A stretch of 64,000 bases of DNA, taken from positions 1 through 64,000 of the forward strand of contig CAWJKE010000013.1 in assembly GCA_963843455.1 (NCBI GenBank). The letters run 5' to 3'. Position 1 is the first letter of the stretch; every line of letters begins with the position of its first letter. Below, one piece after another: positions 43,916 to 53,366 of this stretch. The notes under the pieces were generated by a model. It was not told the DNA's origin. It ran no database searches and was given only the letters and a program-made list of their open reading frames with translations. Made by a program: the position numbers and the translations under genes. Source of the DNA: CAIQPS01 sp963843455. GTDB lineage: Bacteria > Actinomycetota > Thermoleophilia > RBG-16-64-13.

Positions 43916-45154
43916 ATGAAGGTCGTCATCGTGGGCGCGGGCATGCAAGGCCATGTTCTCACCTGGAACCTCGCCCGCAATCCGGCGGTGAGCGAGATCG
44001 TTCTCGGCGATCGCGACGAAGGCCGGGCGCGGCTCGTTGCCGACCGGGTGGGAGCGGGCAAAGCAAAGCCGGTCTTCCTCGATGCGAGCGACGCTGCAGC
44101 GGTGGCCAAGCTCGCGGCGGGGGCGAAGCTCGTGGTGAATGCCGTTATCCCCGAATACAACCTCTGCATCATGCGGGCCTGTCTGCAGGCCGGCGCCGGA
44201 TATCAGGATATGGCGTCCGGACAGACACGGACCAAGACCATCGACGAGGCCTATCTCGAACAGTCGACGCTGGCCCCTGAATTCGAGAAGAGAGGCTTAC
44301 TGGCCCTGCTCAGTACCGGCATGGATCCCGGGTTCACCAACAGCCTCGCAGCGAACGGGTACGAAGACCTGGAGAGGTGTTTCGAGATACACATCAAGGA
44401 CTACGCCATCTTCGACTCGCCGGTACCGCTCCAGGTATGGTCGCAAGAGACCTACTACACCGACTGTGCCCAGCCGCCTCTCATCTACGAAGACGGGAAG
44501 TTCAAGCGCGTCGAGATCTTCGGCCGGCGTGAGCACTACGCGTTCCCCCCGCCGTTCGGCGTCGGCGCGGTGATATGCCACGACCACGAGGAAGTGAGCA
44601 CCCTCCCCCGCACCCTTCCCCGCCGCTGGGGGGACAAGGGTCTCCGTTACGTCGACTTCAAGATGGGCGGGCCGGAAGAGGGGCTGGATGCCGACCTTGC
44701 CCTGGTCTCCTCGGGAATGACGAGCAAGCTCCCGGTGACCCTGAAGGATGGTTCCCAGGTCCGGCCGATAGATGTGTTCGTCGCCACGCTCCCTCCCAAC
44801 CCTCCTCTGGAAGAGTTGGCGGCCCTGGCTCTCTCGGGCGCGATTACCGACTTCGGCGTGCTCACGGTGGACTGCGTCGGCGAGCGGGCGGGTAAGCCGG
44901 CCAGCATCGGCCACGCCATCTTCGCCCCCGACATCAAGTGGGTCAACGAGCGTATCCCGGGAGCGACGAGCGTCTCCTACGGGACGAGCACTCCCGCGTC
45001 GATCTACGCGGAACTTATCGTCGAGGGACGCATCACCAAGACGGGGCTGCTCTGTCCCGAGGAGTTGCCCAGGGAGGCGCGGAACGCATTTGTGTCCGAA
45101 TGCGGCCGGCGGGGTCTGTCGGTGACCCGAACCGAGACGGTCCAGGTCAATTGA
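43916..45154 (+). CDS. Saccharopine dehydrogenase / lysine 6-dehydrogenase-like oxidoreductase
   Basis: This 412-residue protein has an N-terminal NAD(P)-binding MKVVIVGAGMQGHVLTWNLA, then AKLVVNAVIPEYN, LLALLSTGMDPGFTNSLAA and a C-terminal substrate domain with YGTSTPASIYAELI. Family members act on amino-acid imines (lysine, saccharopine, carboxynorspermidine); the substrate here is not clear. GGAGG precedes the ATG. The stop overlaps the TTG start of the downstream exporter (TTGA), so it may make or process what the exporter moves. Confidence 0.86.
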   Translation: MKVVIVGAGMQGHVLTWNLARNPAVSEIVLGDRDEGRARLVADRVGAGKAKPVFLDASDAAAVAKLAAGAKLVVNAVIPEYNLCIMRACLQAGAGYQDMASGQTRTKTIDEAYLEQSTLAPEFEKRGLLALLSTGMDPGFTNSLAANGYEDLERCFEIHIKDYAIFDSPVPLQVWSQETYYTDCAQPPLIYEDGKFKRVEIFGRREHYAFPPPFGVGAVICHDHEEVSTLPRTLPRRWGDKGLRYVDFKMGGPEEGLDADLALVSSGMTSKLPVTLKDGSQVRPIDVFVATLPPNPPLEELAALALSGAITDFGVLTVDCVGERAGKPASIGHAIFAPDIKWVNERIPGATSVSYGTSTPASIYAELIVEGRITKTGLLCPEELPREARNAFVSECGRRGLSVTRTETVQVN

Positions 45155-46161
45155 ACTCGCCGCGTGACACCGCCGCCGCCGGCAAGGGCCGCGCCGCCTG
45201 GCTTCCGTTCGCCGCCCTCGCGCTGCTCGCCCTCGTCTGGGGCTACAACTGGGTGGTCATGAAGGTGGGTATGGCATACGCCGAGCCCTTCACCTTCGCG
45301 GCCCTTCGTACCCTCTTCGGCGCGCTCTTCATGTTCATCCTGCTGCCGCTGCTCCACCGGCGCCTGCGGCCGCAAGCTCTTCGGTTGACCATCCTCTTCG
45401 GCCTGTTGCAGACGGGAGGTTTTGTCGGCCTGATCATGTGGGCCGTCAGCCTCGGCGCCGCCGGCAAGGCCTCCATCCTCGCCTACACCATGCCGTTCTG
45501 GCTTCTCATGCTGGCCTGGCCGATCCTTCGCGAACCCGTCCGCGGGCTGCAATGGGGGGCGGTCATCTTCGCTCTCGCCGGCCTTATCTCCATCCTGGGT
45601 CCTTGGAACATGCACGGGCTTCAGAGCAGCCTGCTGGCGGTGGCGGCCGGTTTCGTCTGGGCCGTCAGTTCGATCGTGGTCAAGATCATGCGGAGCCGGC
45701 ACGACATCGACCTGCTCACGCTCATCGCCTGGCAGGGGCTGTTCGGCTCCATACCATTGATAATCGTTGCGCTCTTGACGGCGACGAAACCGGTGGAGTG
45801 GAGCGGCACCTTCATCGCCGTTCTTCTGTTCAACGTCGGCCCGGCGAACGCTCTCACCTGGGTGCTGTGGCTCTACATCCTCCACAGCCTGTCGACCGGC
45901 ACCGCCGGCCTGAGCAGCCTGGCGGTTCCCGTCGTGGGCGTTGTGGCGGCCTGGATACAGCTGGGCGAGCGGCCCGGACTGCTCGAGGCAGCGGGTATGG
46001 GGCTCATCGTCATCGCCCTGGCCATTCTGACCGCGCGGGAATTGGCCGCGAGCCAGCGGGGTTTTGTGGATCGATCTGAGGCCGCGTCGACCTCTAGTCC
46101 GCAGGCGGTGCCGGCGGGCGGGGAGGGCGACCCGGACGCGGGGGTACTACCGCCCGGCTAG
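45151..46161 (+). CDS. DMT superfamily (EamA) transporter
   Basis: This 336-residue membrane protein has ten predicted helices in two EamA halves, for example LALVWGYNWVVMKVGMAYAEPF with the typical W-G-x-N, GLLQTGGFVGLIMWAVSLG and ILAYTMPFWLLMLAWPIL. The second half starts SSLLAVAAGFVWAVSSIVVKI. The hydrophilic tail (about residues 300-336) is disordered. Start TTG 45151 is inferred from the overlap and the N-terminus NSPRDTAAAGKG; no strong ribosome binding site is visible. It probably exports amino acids or metabolites. It is convergent with the next gene, with four bases of overlap. Confidence 0.9.
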   Translation: MNSPRDTAAAGKGRAAWLPFAALALLALVWGYNWVVMKVGMAYAEPFTFAALRTLFGALFMFILLPLLHRRLRPQALRLTILFGLLQTGGFVGLIMWAVSLGAAGKASILAYTMPFWLLMLAWPILREPVRGLQWGAVIFALAGLISILGPWNMHGLQSSLLAVAAGFVWAVSSIVVKIMRSRHDIDLLTLIAWQGLFGSIPLIIVALLTATKPVEWSGTFIAVLLFNVGPANALTWVLWLYILHSLSTGTAGLSSLAVPVVGVVAAWIQLGERPGLLEAAGMGLIVIALAILTARELAASQRGFVDRSEAASTSSPQAVPAGGEGDPDAGVLPPG

Positions 46162-47654
46162 GCGGACGGTCGCACTGTGCAGCCGCTCTCCCTGGCAATT
46201 CCCCGGATCATCGACCCGAATATCAACTGGTGCGCCGGCCAGAGCGACAGCCAGTAGAGATGGCCGGTGAGGCCTATCGGGTCCCACATCGCGGTCTGCA
46301 CGATGCGGGTGCCACCGTCCGGCAACGGGACACACTCGAACTGGAGCCAGCCTCGCCCAGGCCCCCGCATCTCGGCCGAGAGAAGCAGCCTGCGGTCCGG
46401 CTCCAACTCCTGCACGCGCCAGAAGTCGAGAGTATCTCCGGGGACGACACAGGCGGGGTCGCGCCGGCCGCGGCGCGCACCGACGCCGCCGCTCGCCTGA
46501 TCGAAGAGGCCGCGGAGCGTCCACAACCAGGTCCATGCGTACCAACCCTTCTGCCCGCCGATACAAAGGATGGCAGGGAACACTCGGGAGGGGGGGCAGT
46601 CGACTTCGAGCGTACGTTGCTCTAGATAGCGGCGGCCGGCCTTCTGAAAGCCGCGGCCGTGCGGAGGAGGCGAACTGGAGCGGGCGTCGCTCCACCGTGT
46701 CTCCGCGAACGCCCGGTCTTCATTGGCGAGCGCGCGCCGGATGGCCTGCTCTACTCCCATGGGCTTCACCTGCGGGAAGTCTCTTGCGGCGTCGGGGTTG
46801 GTGACGACAGTCTCGTTGCGCACCCCTTCGAGAAGGTGCCGTCCGACCCCGTAGTAGAGGGGGGTGACCAGGGCGAGCCAGGCTGCCGACAGCCGGGGCG
46901 TGAGCAAGGGTACTCTCACCACGATCCGCCTCAGTCCTTGCGACCGGGCGTAGGCCCGCATCATTCCCCCGTAGGAGACCCGATCGGCGCCCCCGATCTC
47001 ATAGACGGCGCACCGCTCGGAGAGGGTCACATCCAAGGCGGCCGTCAGGTAGTCGAGCACGTCCTCGACGGCGATAGGCTGAGTGAGGTTGTCCACCCAG
47101 CGCGGCGTCAGCATCAGCGGAAGCCGGTCGACCAGTCCCCGGATCATCTCGAACGAGATCGACCCGCTTCCCAGGATCACCGAGGCCCGGAACTCGATCG
47201 TCTCCGCGCCGCTCTCGCAGAGTAGGCGCCCCACATCCTGCCGGCTGGTCAGGTGGGCAGAAAGGACGTCGCCCGATCTCCCCAGCCCGCCGAGGTAGAT
47301 GATCCGTCGCGTTCCCGCGTTGCGAGCCGCCTCGGCGAAGTTCCTGGCCGACGCCAGTTCCCGGTCGTGAAAGACGCCGCCGTCCTCAGCCATGGAGTGG
47401 ACCAAGTAGTACGCGGTGTCTACCCCGGCGAACGCATCGACAAGCGAGGGAGGGTCGAGTAGGTCTCCGCTGACCACTTGGGTCTCGGCAGCCACACGGG
47501 GGATAAAGGAGTCCGGGGCGCGGGATGGGCGCAGACGCTCCGGATCTCGAGCGAGGACGCGGAGCGGGCGTCCGGTCCCCTCGAGTGGCCGGATGAGCCG
47601 CCCCCCGATATATCCGGTTCCGCCTGTCAGCAGGATGAGGTGAGTCGATTCCAT
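46158..47654 (-). CDS. NAD(P)-binding SDR protein fused to a DUF2867 domain
   Basis: This 498-residue protein has an atypical extended SDR at the N-terminus (LLTGGTGYIGGRLIRPL, GVDTAYYLVHSM, GTRRIIYLGGLG, QPIAVEDVLDYLTAAL). From about residue 350 a DUF2867-type SRPBCC-like domain follows (RYLEQRTLEVDCPPSRVFPAI, GGQKGWYAWTWLW, DTLDFWRVQELEPDRRLLL, LYWLSLWPAHQLIFGSMIRG). This two-domain arrangement is common; the substrate is unknown, perhaps a polyketide- or quinone-like molecule. Confidence 0.9.
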   Translation of the reverse strand: MESTHLILLTGGTGYIGGRLIRPLEGTGRPLRVLARDPERLRPSRAPDSFIPRVAAETQVVSGDLLDPPSLVDAFAGVDTAYYLVHSMAEDGGVFHDRELASARNFAEAARNAGTRRIIYLGGLGRSGDVLSAHLTSRQDVGRLLCESGAETIEFRASVILGSGSISFEMIRGLVDRLPLMLTPRWVDNLTQPIAVEDVLDYLTAALDVTLSERCAVYEIGGADRVSYGGMMRAYARSQGLRRIVVRVPLLTPRLSAAWLALVTPLYYGVGRHLLEGVRNETVVTNPDAARDFPQVKPMGVEQAIRRALANEDRAFAETRWSDARSSSPPPHGRGFQKAGRRYLEQRTLEVDCPPSRVFPAILCIGGQKGWYAWTWLWTLRGLFDQASGGVGARRGRRDPACVVPGDTLDFWRVQELEPDRRLLLSAEMRGPGRGWLQFECVPLPDGGTRIVQTAMWDPIGLTGHLYWLSLWPAHQLIFGSMIRGIARESGCTVRPSA

Positions 47655-47700
47655 CGAGACTAGATTCTACCCCCGGCCCCAACCGGGCGAGGTTGGGCGA

Positions 47701-50290
47701 TCAGTCTACGCCCAGCGCCTGCCGTATGGCCGGCTCGAGGGTCTGGGCGGCTCCCGCCGGAAAGTATCCCTCCCAAGGGTCGCTCTGGAGCTTCCGCAGC
47801 CTGTCTGCCAGGTTCTCAACTGTGAAGCTGTCGGGACGGATGGGCCCGCCGAGTTCCGACCACTCGAGGGGGACGGCGACGGTAGCTCGTTCCTTGGCCC
47901 GCGTCGAGAAGGGCGCGACCGAGGTGGAGCCGCGGTTGTTCCGCACGTAGTCCACGTAGATCTTGCCCTGGCGCTTGGCCTTGGACATGTTGGCGGTGAA
48001 GCGCTCGGGGGACAGCTCGACCAAGATCTCGGCCACCCGCCGGCAGAACTGGCCGGCTTCCTTCCACCCTTCAGCCGGGGTGAGCGGCACCACCACATGC
48101 AGCCCCTTACCTCCGGTGGTCTTGACGAAGCTCTCCAGATGAACGGAGCGTAAGCACTTCCCGCACCAGGCGCGCTCCGTCGGCGAGCGCCGGCCATTCC
48201 ACGCCGGGGCCTGGATCGAGGTCGAAGACAACCATGTCGGGCCGCTCGATGTCGGGCCACGTGGAGCCCCAGATATGGATCTCGAGCACTCCCATCTGTG
48301 CGAGGGCGGTCAGGCTCCCGCGACCGGTGATGGTGAGGTAGGGAGCGGGGCCGCCCGACTCGGTGATCATCACCCGGCCGACCGGTCCCGGGAAATCGCC
48401 TGCAGGGTGCTTGTGGAAGAAGCAGCCGGGCGGTCCGCCCCTCCGTTGCGGCGCCTTCGCCTCCCCCTGCTCGACCCCGCTGGGGCACCGCACCATGGCG
48501 ATGGGGCGGTGCAGGACGTAGGGGAGCATGAACTCGGCGACCATGTCGTAGTACCGGATAAGGTCGCTCTTGGTCACTCTCTGGGCGGGCCAGAACACCC
48601 GGTCTGGGTGGGTGATGCTCACGCTCGGCACCGTCACCTCCTCCACGACGTCGGCCGCGGGCTTGTCCTGCCGCAGTCCTTTGAAGCTGGGATGGCGGAT
48701 GCCTCCGGCGCGGGTCCACTCGGCGAACTCCACCTGGGCCACCAACTCCGGCCGCACCCAGTGGGAGTCTTTTTGCGCCTTCTCGAGGTTCTCGGTGAAG
48801 GGAGGGGCGTCCGTTCGCAACCCCCGCAGCCGCTCTGCGAGGCTCGCGAGCGACTTCTCATCGAAGCCGGTGCCGACCTTGCCGACGTACCGGAGCCCAC
48901 CGCTGTCGCGTACGCCGACGAGCAGAGCTCCGAAACCGGTGCGAGCCCCCACCGGGTCTGTGTAGCCTCCTATGACGAACTCCTCTTCGTTCTTGCACTT
49001 GGTCTTGACCCATTCCCTCCCGCGCACGCCCGGCCGGTACGGGCTGCCGGATCGCTTGCTAACGATCCCCTCGAGCCCCATGGCGCAGGCCTGCTCGAAG
49101 ACGGCCGGTCCGTCGCCGGTGATGTGCTCTGAGATGAGTATGCGGCCGCCCTGGCCCGTCCGGGCCAGCAGGCGCCGCAGCAGGTCCTTCCGTTCCTCGA
49201 TGGGGGCCCTTGTCAGATCGAAGCCGTCAAGGTGGAGCAGGTCGAAGACGCAGTAGAGCAGACGGCCGTCGTCACCCAGCGCCTTCTGGAGCTCCTGAAA
49301 GCTCGTGCGCCCGTCGGGCATTCGCACCACCACCTCACCGTCCAGCACGGCGCTCTCGACCGGGAGTCGGGCCAGTTCTGCCGCGATGGCCGGGTAGTGG
49401 TCGGTCCAGTCTTTGTCGGCACGGGAGTACATCTTGACCGCGCCCTTTTCGATGGTCGCGATCGCCCGGTAGCCGTCGAGTTTGATCTCGTGTAGCCACT
49501 GGTCTCCCTGCGGAGCCTTCTTCACCAGTGTCGCCAGCTCGGGCTGCACGAAGCGCGGCGGCCGCGCCTCTGGCGCGGCCCCTCTGAGCCCGGCCGGATC
49601 GACCATGAAATCCTCGCCCGGCCTGGCATCGGTCTGTTCGCCGGCAGGCAGGTCGCCGTGCCACACGCTCGCTTCGCCGGCGGCGGCGATCTCCTCGAGC
49701 GAGCGGCCGCTCGCCACCGAAGCCGGTCGGTCTGCGAGGACGCGCTGCCCGTCGCTCTCGACCGCCTCGTCGTCGCGGTGCTTGATGAGCAGCCACTCCT
49801 CCTTGTCGCCCCTGTCCGGCCGGGGCTTCATGCGCACCAGCACCCACGAGCCCCTCAACTTGTCGCCGTGCAAGGTGAACTTGAGATCGCCCTTCCGGAG
49901 CATCTCGTGCGGATCGCCCTCGGGCTCCCATGTGCCCCGGTCCCACAGGAGCACCGTGCCTCCTCCGTACTCTCCCTTGGGGATGGTGCCTTCGAAGCTG
50001 CCGTAGTCCAGTGGATGGTCTTCGGTCCGAGCGGCGAGGCGGCGGTCGTGAGGATCGAGGGAGGGCCCTTTGGGTATCGCCCAGGAGAGGAGGACGCCGT
50101 CAAGTTCCAAGCGGAAGTCGTAGTGGAGCCGGCTGGCGTCGTGCTTCTGGATGATATAGAGCAGGCCGGTCTTGGCGCCGGCTGCGCCCCCCGTTTTGGC
50201 GGCTGCGTCCGCCGGCTTGGTGCCGCCCGGCTCTGGCGTCTTCTCGAAATCCCGCTTCTTCCGATACTCCTCCAGCGCCACTCTGATCAC
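47701..50290 (-). CDS. ligD: Multifunctional DNA ligase D (PE-ligase-polymerase), one frameshift
   Basis: This ATP-dependent ligase serves non-homologous end joining. An N-terminal 3'-phosphoesterase domain (about 45-165; HDASRLHYDFRLELDGVLLS, EDHPLDYGSFEGTIPKGEYG) is followed by the ligase domain with Lys270 in EIKLDGYRA and by an OB-fold (EFVIGGYTDP). A primase-polymerase domain (THPDRVFWP, RCPSGVEQ, DMVVFDLDPGPG) ends the protein, with the KTTGGKGLHVVVPL segment lying after a +1 frame change near 48150. The order PE-Lig-Pol differs from mycobacterial LigD (Pol-PE-Lig). The GTG start directly follows the ku stop. Confidence 0.92.
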
Positions 50291-51130
50291 CTAGCGCGGG
50301 TCGCCGGCGGACCGGCGCCGGCTTTGTGGCTGCCCTTCCGCCGCCCGCTTCTCCTCGACGCTGCGCCGCAGGAGCGCCATGATGTCCACCACCTCCGCAC
50401 CTTCCTGGTTCTTGGGCTCCCCGCCGGCCGTCACTTCGCCGCCCTTGACCTTTGCGTCGATCATCCTCAGCAAGTCGTCACGATAGGTGTCGTGGTACTG
50501 CTCGGGTCGCCAGTCACCGACCATCGCCCCGACCAGTTGTTCCGCCATCTTCAACTCCTGATCGGTCACCGCAAGGTCGTCCAGGTTCTCACCGGGAAGG
50601 TCGAGATCGGCCGCGCCGCGCAATTGGTAGGGCCAGCGAAGGGTGTAGGCGACGATCGCCGGCCCATCCGCGAGGACCGCGCAGAGATGCTGTCGCTCCC
50701 GGATGACGATCTTGGCCACGCCCACCTTGCCGGTCCGTTTGATGGTCTCGCGTAGCAGGGCATACGCCCGCCGCCCCGCCTTGGCTGGCTCGGTGTAGTA
50801 GGGGGTGTCGTAGAAGGTGATATCGATGTCGGAGACGTCGACGAACTGCATGATGTCGATGCTTTGGGTCGCCTCGACGTTGGCCCGCTTCAAATCGGCC
50901 GGCTCCAGAACCACATACTGATCCCGCTCGTACTCGTACCCCTTGACGATGTCTTCAAGGGCCACTTCGTGCCCCGCCTCGTCCACGCGCTTGTTGTGAA
51001 CGCGCCGAAGATCCTCGCGGTGGAGCATGTGAAACGAGATGTCCTCCCGGGCGTCTTTCGCCGGATAGAGCGAGACGGGGATGGCGACCAGTCCGAAACT
51101 GATAGCTCCCTTCCAGAGTGCGCGAGCCAT
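50291..51130 (-). CDS. ku: Ku DNA end-binding protein
   Basis: This 279-residue bacterial Ku homodimer subunit begins MARALWKGAISFGLVAIPVSLYPA. It has FHMLHREDLRRVHNKRVDEAGHEV, KGYEYERDQYVVLEPADL and YYTEPAKAGRRAYALLRETI, typical of the core ring domain. The short C-terminal tail is basic (SRRRSAGDPR). It recruits LigD, encoded immediately downstream. GGAGAAGGCC precedes the ATG. Confidence 0.96.
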   Translation of the reverse strand: MARALWKGAISFGLVAIPVSLYPAKDAREDISFHMLHREDLRRVHNKRVDEAGHEVALEDIVKGYEYERDQYVVLEPADLKRANVEATQSIDIMQFVDVSDIDITFYDTPYYTEPAKAGRRAYALLRETIKRTGKVGVAKIVIRERQHLCAVLADGPAIVAYTLRWPYQLRGAADLDLPGENLDDLAVTDQELKMAEQLVGAMVGDWRPEQYHDTYRDDLLRMIDAKVKGGEVTAGGEPKNQEGAEVVDIMALLRRSVEEKRAAEGQPQSRRRSAGDPR

Positions 51131-51148
51131 GGCCTTCTCCTCGTCTGG

Positions 51149-51349
51149 TTACGGATCGGTCTTGGTGCTACGCCGGGAGGGCATCCGAAGCGCGGCGAAA
51201 CGCTCCAAAAGGAATATCGCTATTCGCAAAGGGAGCCACAGCCAAAACCTGGTCTCGAACAGGGGCAGGATCGAGGTGGCGAGGGTGAGCCGGGTGGATT
51301 CGCTCGGCGTTGCTCGGTCGGGCGACTTCGCGCGATCTGGAGGACGCAT
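51149..51349 (-). CDS. Possible small basic hydrophobic protein upstream of ku (doubtful)
   Basis: This 66-residue frame ends 18 bases before ku in the same direction. Its second half, FETRFWLWLPLRIAIFLLERFAALRM, is hydrophobic and could be a membrane segment. I know no homologue, and the N-terminus is low in information, so this may be chance coding in a 292-base gap. Confidence 0.25.
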   Translation of the reverse strand: MRPPDRAKSPDRATPSESTRLTLATSILPLFETRFWLWLPLRIAIFLLERFAALRMPSRRSTKTDP

Positions 51350-51422
51350 CTGTCGCGCTCCTCTCTTGAGATGGGTATCTGCAACTCACTCTTTCCCAGC
51401 TTTCGCCTGCGGTAAGCGCCGG

Positions 51423-51866
51423 TCAGTCTCGGGACACCACCCCCACGACGTCGATCTCCACCAGGAACTCCGGTTTGGCCAGTCCGACCTGCATGAACGT
51501 ACTGGCCGGCGGGTTCTCCACCAACATGGGAGCGTACTTTTGGTAGTACTCGAACTCGGTCTTGCGCATCTTCGGATAGTCCTCGAGATTCTTGAGCATC
51601 ATCAACGTCTTGATTATGTTGTTCATGCTGCTGCCCGCTTCTTCCATGACAGCCCGCACCTTGTCGAGGGCGACGATCATCTGCTCCTCGAACACCTGGG
51701 TCTCGACCTTGATCAGCTCGTCGTTCTGTCCCTGGCACCCCGACACGAAGATGAGGTTGCCAACGACCACCGAGTTCGCGAACTTGGGGGACTCGGCGGG
51801 AAAGTTCGGATATGCGAGCTTCTTGCCCCCCCAGTACGCCGGGTAGAATTTCACTTCGTCGGTCAT
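51423..51866 (-). CDS. RidA (YjgF/YER057c/UK114) family protein
   Basis: This 147-residue protein has the RidA fold: SPKFANSVVVGNLIFVSGCQG, EEQMIVALDKVRAVMEEAGSS, IIKTLMMLKNLEDYPKM and PPASTFMQVGLAKPEFLVEIDVVG. Canonical RidA has Arg in place of the Phe in STFMQV and hydrolyses imines; its apparent absence suggests a divergent subfamily. It is divergent from the aldo/keto reductase gene. Confidence 0.88.
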   Translation of the reverse strand: MTDEVKFYPAYWGGKKLAYPNFPAESPKFANSVVVGNLIFVSGCQGQNDELIKVETQVFEEQMIVALDKVRAVMEEAGSSMNNIIKTLMMLKNLEDYPKMRKTEFEYYQKYAPMLVENPPASTFMQVGLAKPEFLVEIDVVGVVSRD

Positions 51867-51959
51867 TGCGAGGCCTCCTTGACGTCTCTCGTCTGGCGAC
51901 CGGTTGACCGCCTGTCTACAATGTGGCGAGAGGAGCGCGTCTAGTCAAGAGGGGGCAGC

Positions 51960-52939
51960 ATGAGATACCGGGCGTTGGGCGGATCCGGCATAGAGGCGTC
52001 GGTCGTTGCCTTCGGCGCGTGGGCCGTGGGTGGCTGGTGGTGGGGAGGGGCCGATGACTCCGAGTCGATCGCGGCCATTCGGGAGGCGCTCGACCTCGGG
52101 ATCACCTTGATCGACACTGCCCCGGCATACGGTCTTGGCCATTCCGAAGAAGTGGTCGGCACGGCGATCAAGGGCCGGCGCGATGAAGTGGTCCTCGCTA
52201 CCAAGTGCGGCCTGATATGGCACGCCGATAAGGGGAATCACTTCTTCGATGAGTCGGGCAAGAGTGTACGCCGCTACCTGGGCGCGGAATCGATCCGGTA
52301 CGAAGTGGAGCAGAGCCTGCGCAGGCTGCAGACCGACGTCATCGATCTCTATCAGACCCACTGGCAGGATCCCACCACGCCCATCGAAGAGACTATGGGA
52401 GCGCTGCTCGAGCTCAAGCGGGAGGGCAAGATCCGAGCGATCGGGGTGAGCAATGCTAGTGTCGAGCAGATGGACGAATACCGCAAGGCCGGTCCGCTCG
52501 ATGCGGATCAGGAGAAGTACAGCATGCTCGTCAGGAACTTGGACGAGGGGCAGCTACCCTATTGCGAGCGTGAAGGCATCGCGGTCCTGGCATACTCACC
52601 CCTGGCCCAGGGCCTCCTGACGGGCAAAGTGACCGCCGACAGGACCATCCCGGAGGGTGACCTACCGAGCTGAGGACGCAAAGTTCAGCCTCGAGAACCG
52701 GAAGCGCATCCTGGCCTTCCTCGAGCAGGTGCGTCCGGTAGCCGACGCCCACGGGGCTACCCTTGCCCAACTCGCTGTAGCCTGGACGCTTGCCCGTCCT
52801 GGTCTGAGCCACGCGTTGGTGGGGGCGCGGAGCGCGGCGCAGGTCGACGAAGAACGTGAAGGCCGGCGATATCATCCTCGTTCCGGAAGACCTCGCCCAG
52901 ATCGACGACGCGCTGAGTGGGCTCGAGCTAGAGGTCTGA
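51960..52939 (+). CDS. Aldo/keto reductase, two frameshifts
   Basis: This NADPH-dependent reductase has a (beta/alpha)8 barrel: MRYRALGGSGIEASVVAFGAW, ITLIDTAPAYGLGHSEEVVG with the catalytic Asp and Tyr, VVLATKCGL with the catalytic Lys, DVIDLYQTHWQDP with the His and KIRAIGVSNASVEQM. After +1 frame changes near 52665 and 52858 it continues FLEQVRPVADAHGATLAQLAVAW, GARSAAQVDE and NVKAGDIILVPEDLAQID, ending at 52939. The family pattern continues across all pieces, so one intact gene is inferred. AGGGGG lies just upstream of the ATG. Confidence 0.86.
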
Positions 52940-52985
52940 GCGGTCCAGGCCGACGGCACCGCGCCTGCGCGGCGTCGACTCTCCT

Positions 52986-53352
52986 TCATTGCGCCAGGTG
53001 GATGCCCGCCTTCTGGACGTTGAGGTGGGTCATTGATGACTCGGGAGTGGCTCCGTGCCAATGGTTCTCGCCCGCTGCGATGTAGACGATGCAGCCGGGA
53101 GTGACGACATACTCCCGGTCTTTCGTGGCCACGATGCCCCGGCCCGTCGGTGATGTAGAGGATCTGCTCCGAATCGTGGGTGTGCCAGTTGAGCCTGCCT
53201 CCGATACCGAAGGAGGTGAGCGACGCGGCCCAACCGTCGGAGTCTTGCATCGTGAGTAGACGCCGTCCGCTGACCGGCGCCTGCCCGACGATGATGTCGT
53301 TCTCCGGGGCCATGCTCGTCGGCTGTACCGTGCTGCCCTCTACCACTATCAT
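52986..53352 (-). CDS. Cupin domain protein, one frameshift
   Basis: This small single-domain cupin of about 121 residues starts MIVVEGSTVQPTSM. Motif 1 is GGRLNWHTHDSEQILYITDG, with two His and a Glu as metal ligands. After a +1 frame change near 53140 comes GIVATKDREYVVTPGCIVYI with ENHWHGATPESS as motif 2, ending VQKAGIHLAQ. It resembles carboxymuconolactone-associated cupins and quercetin dioxygenase-like proteins; the function is not assigned. It lies 15 bases downstream of the MBL-fold hydrolase gene. Confidence 0.8.
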
Positions 53353-53366
53353 CCTTGCCTCGCTCT

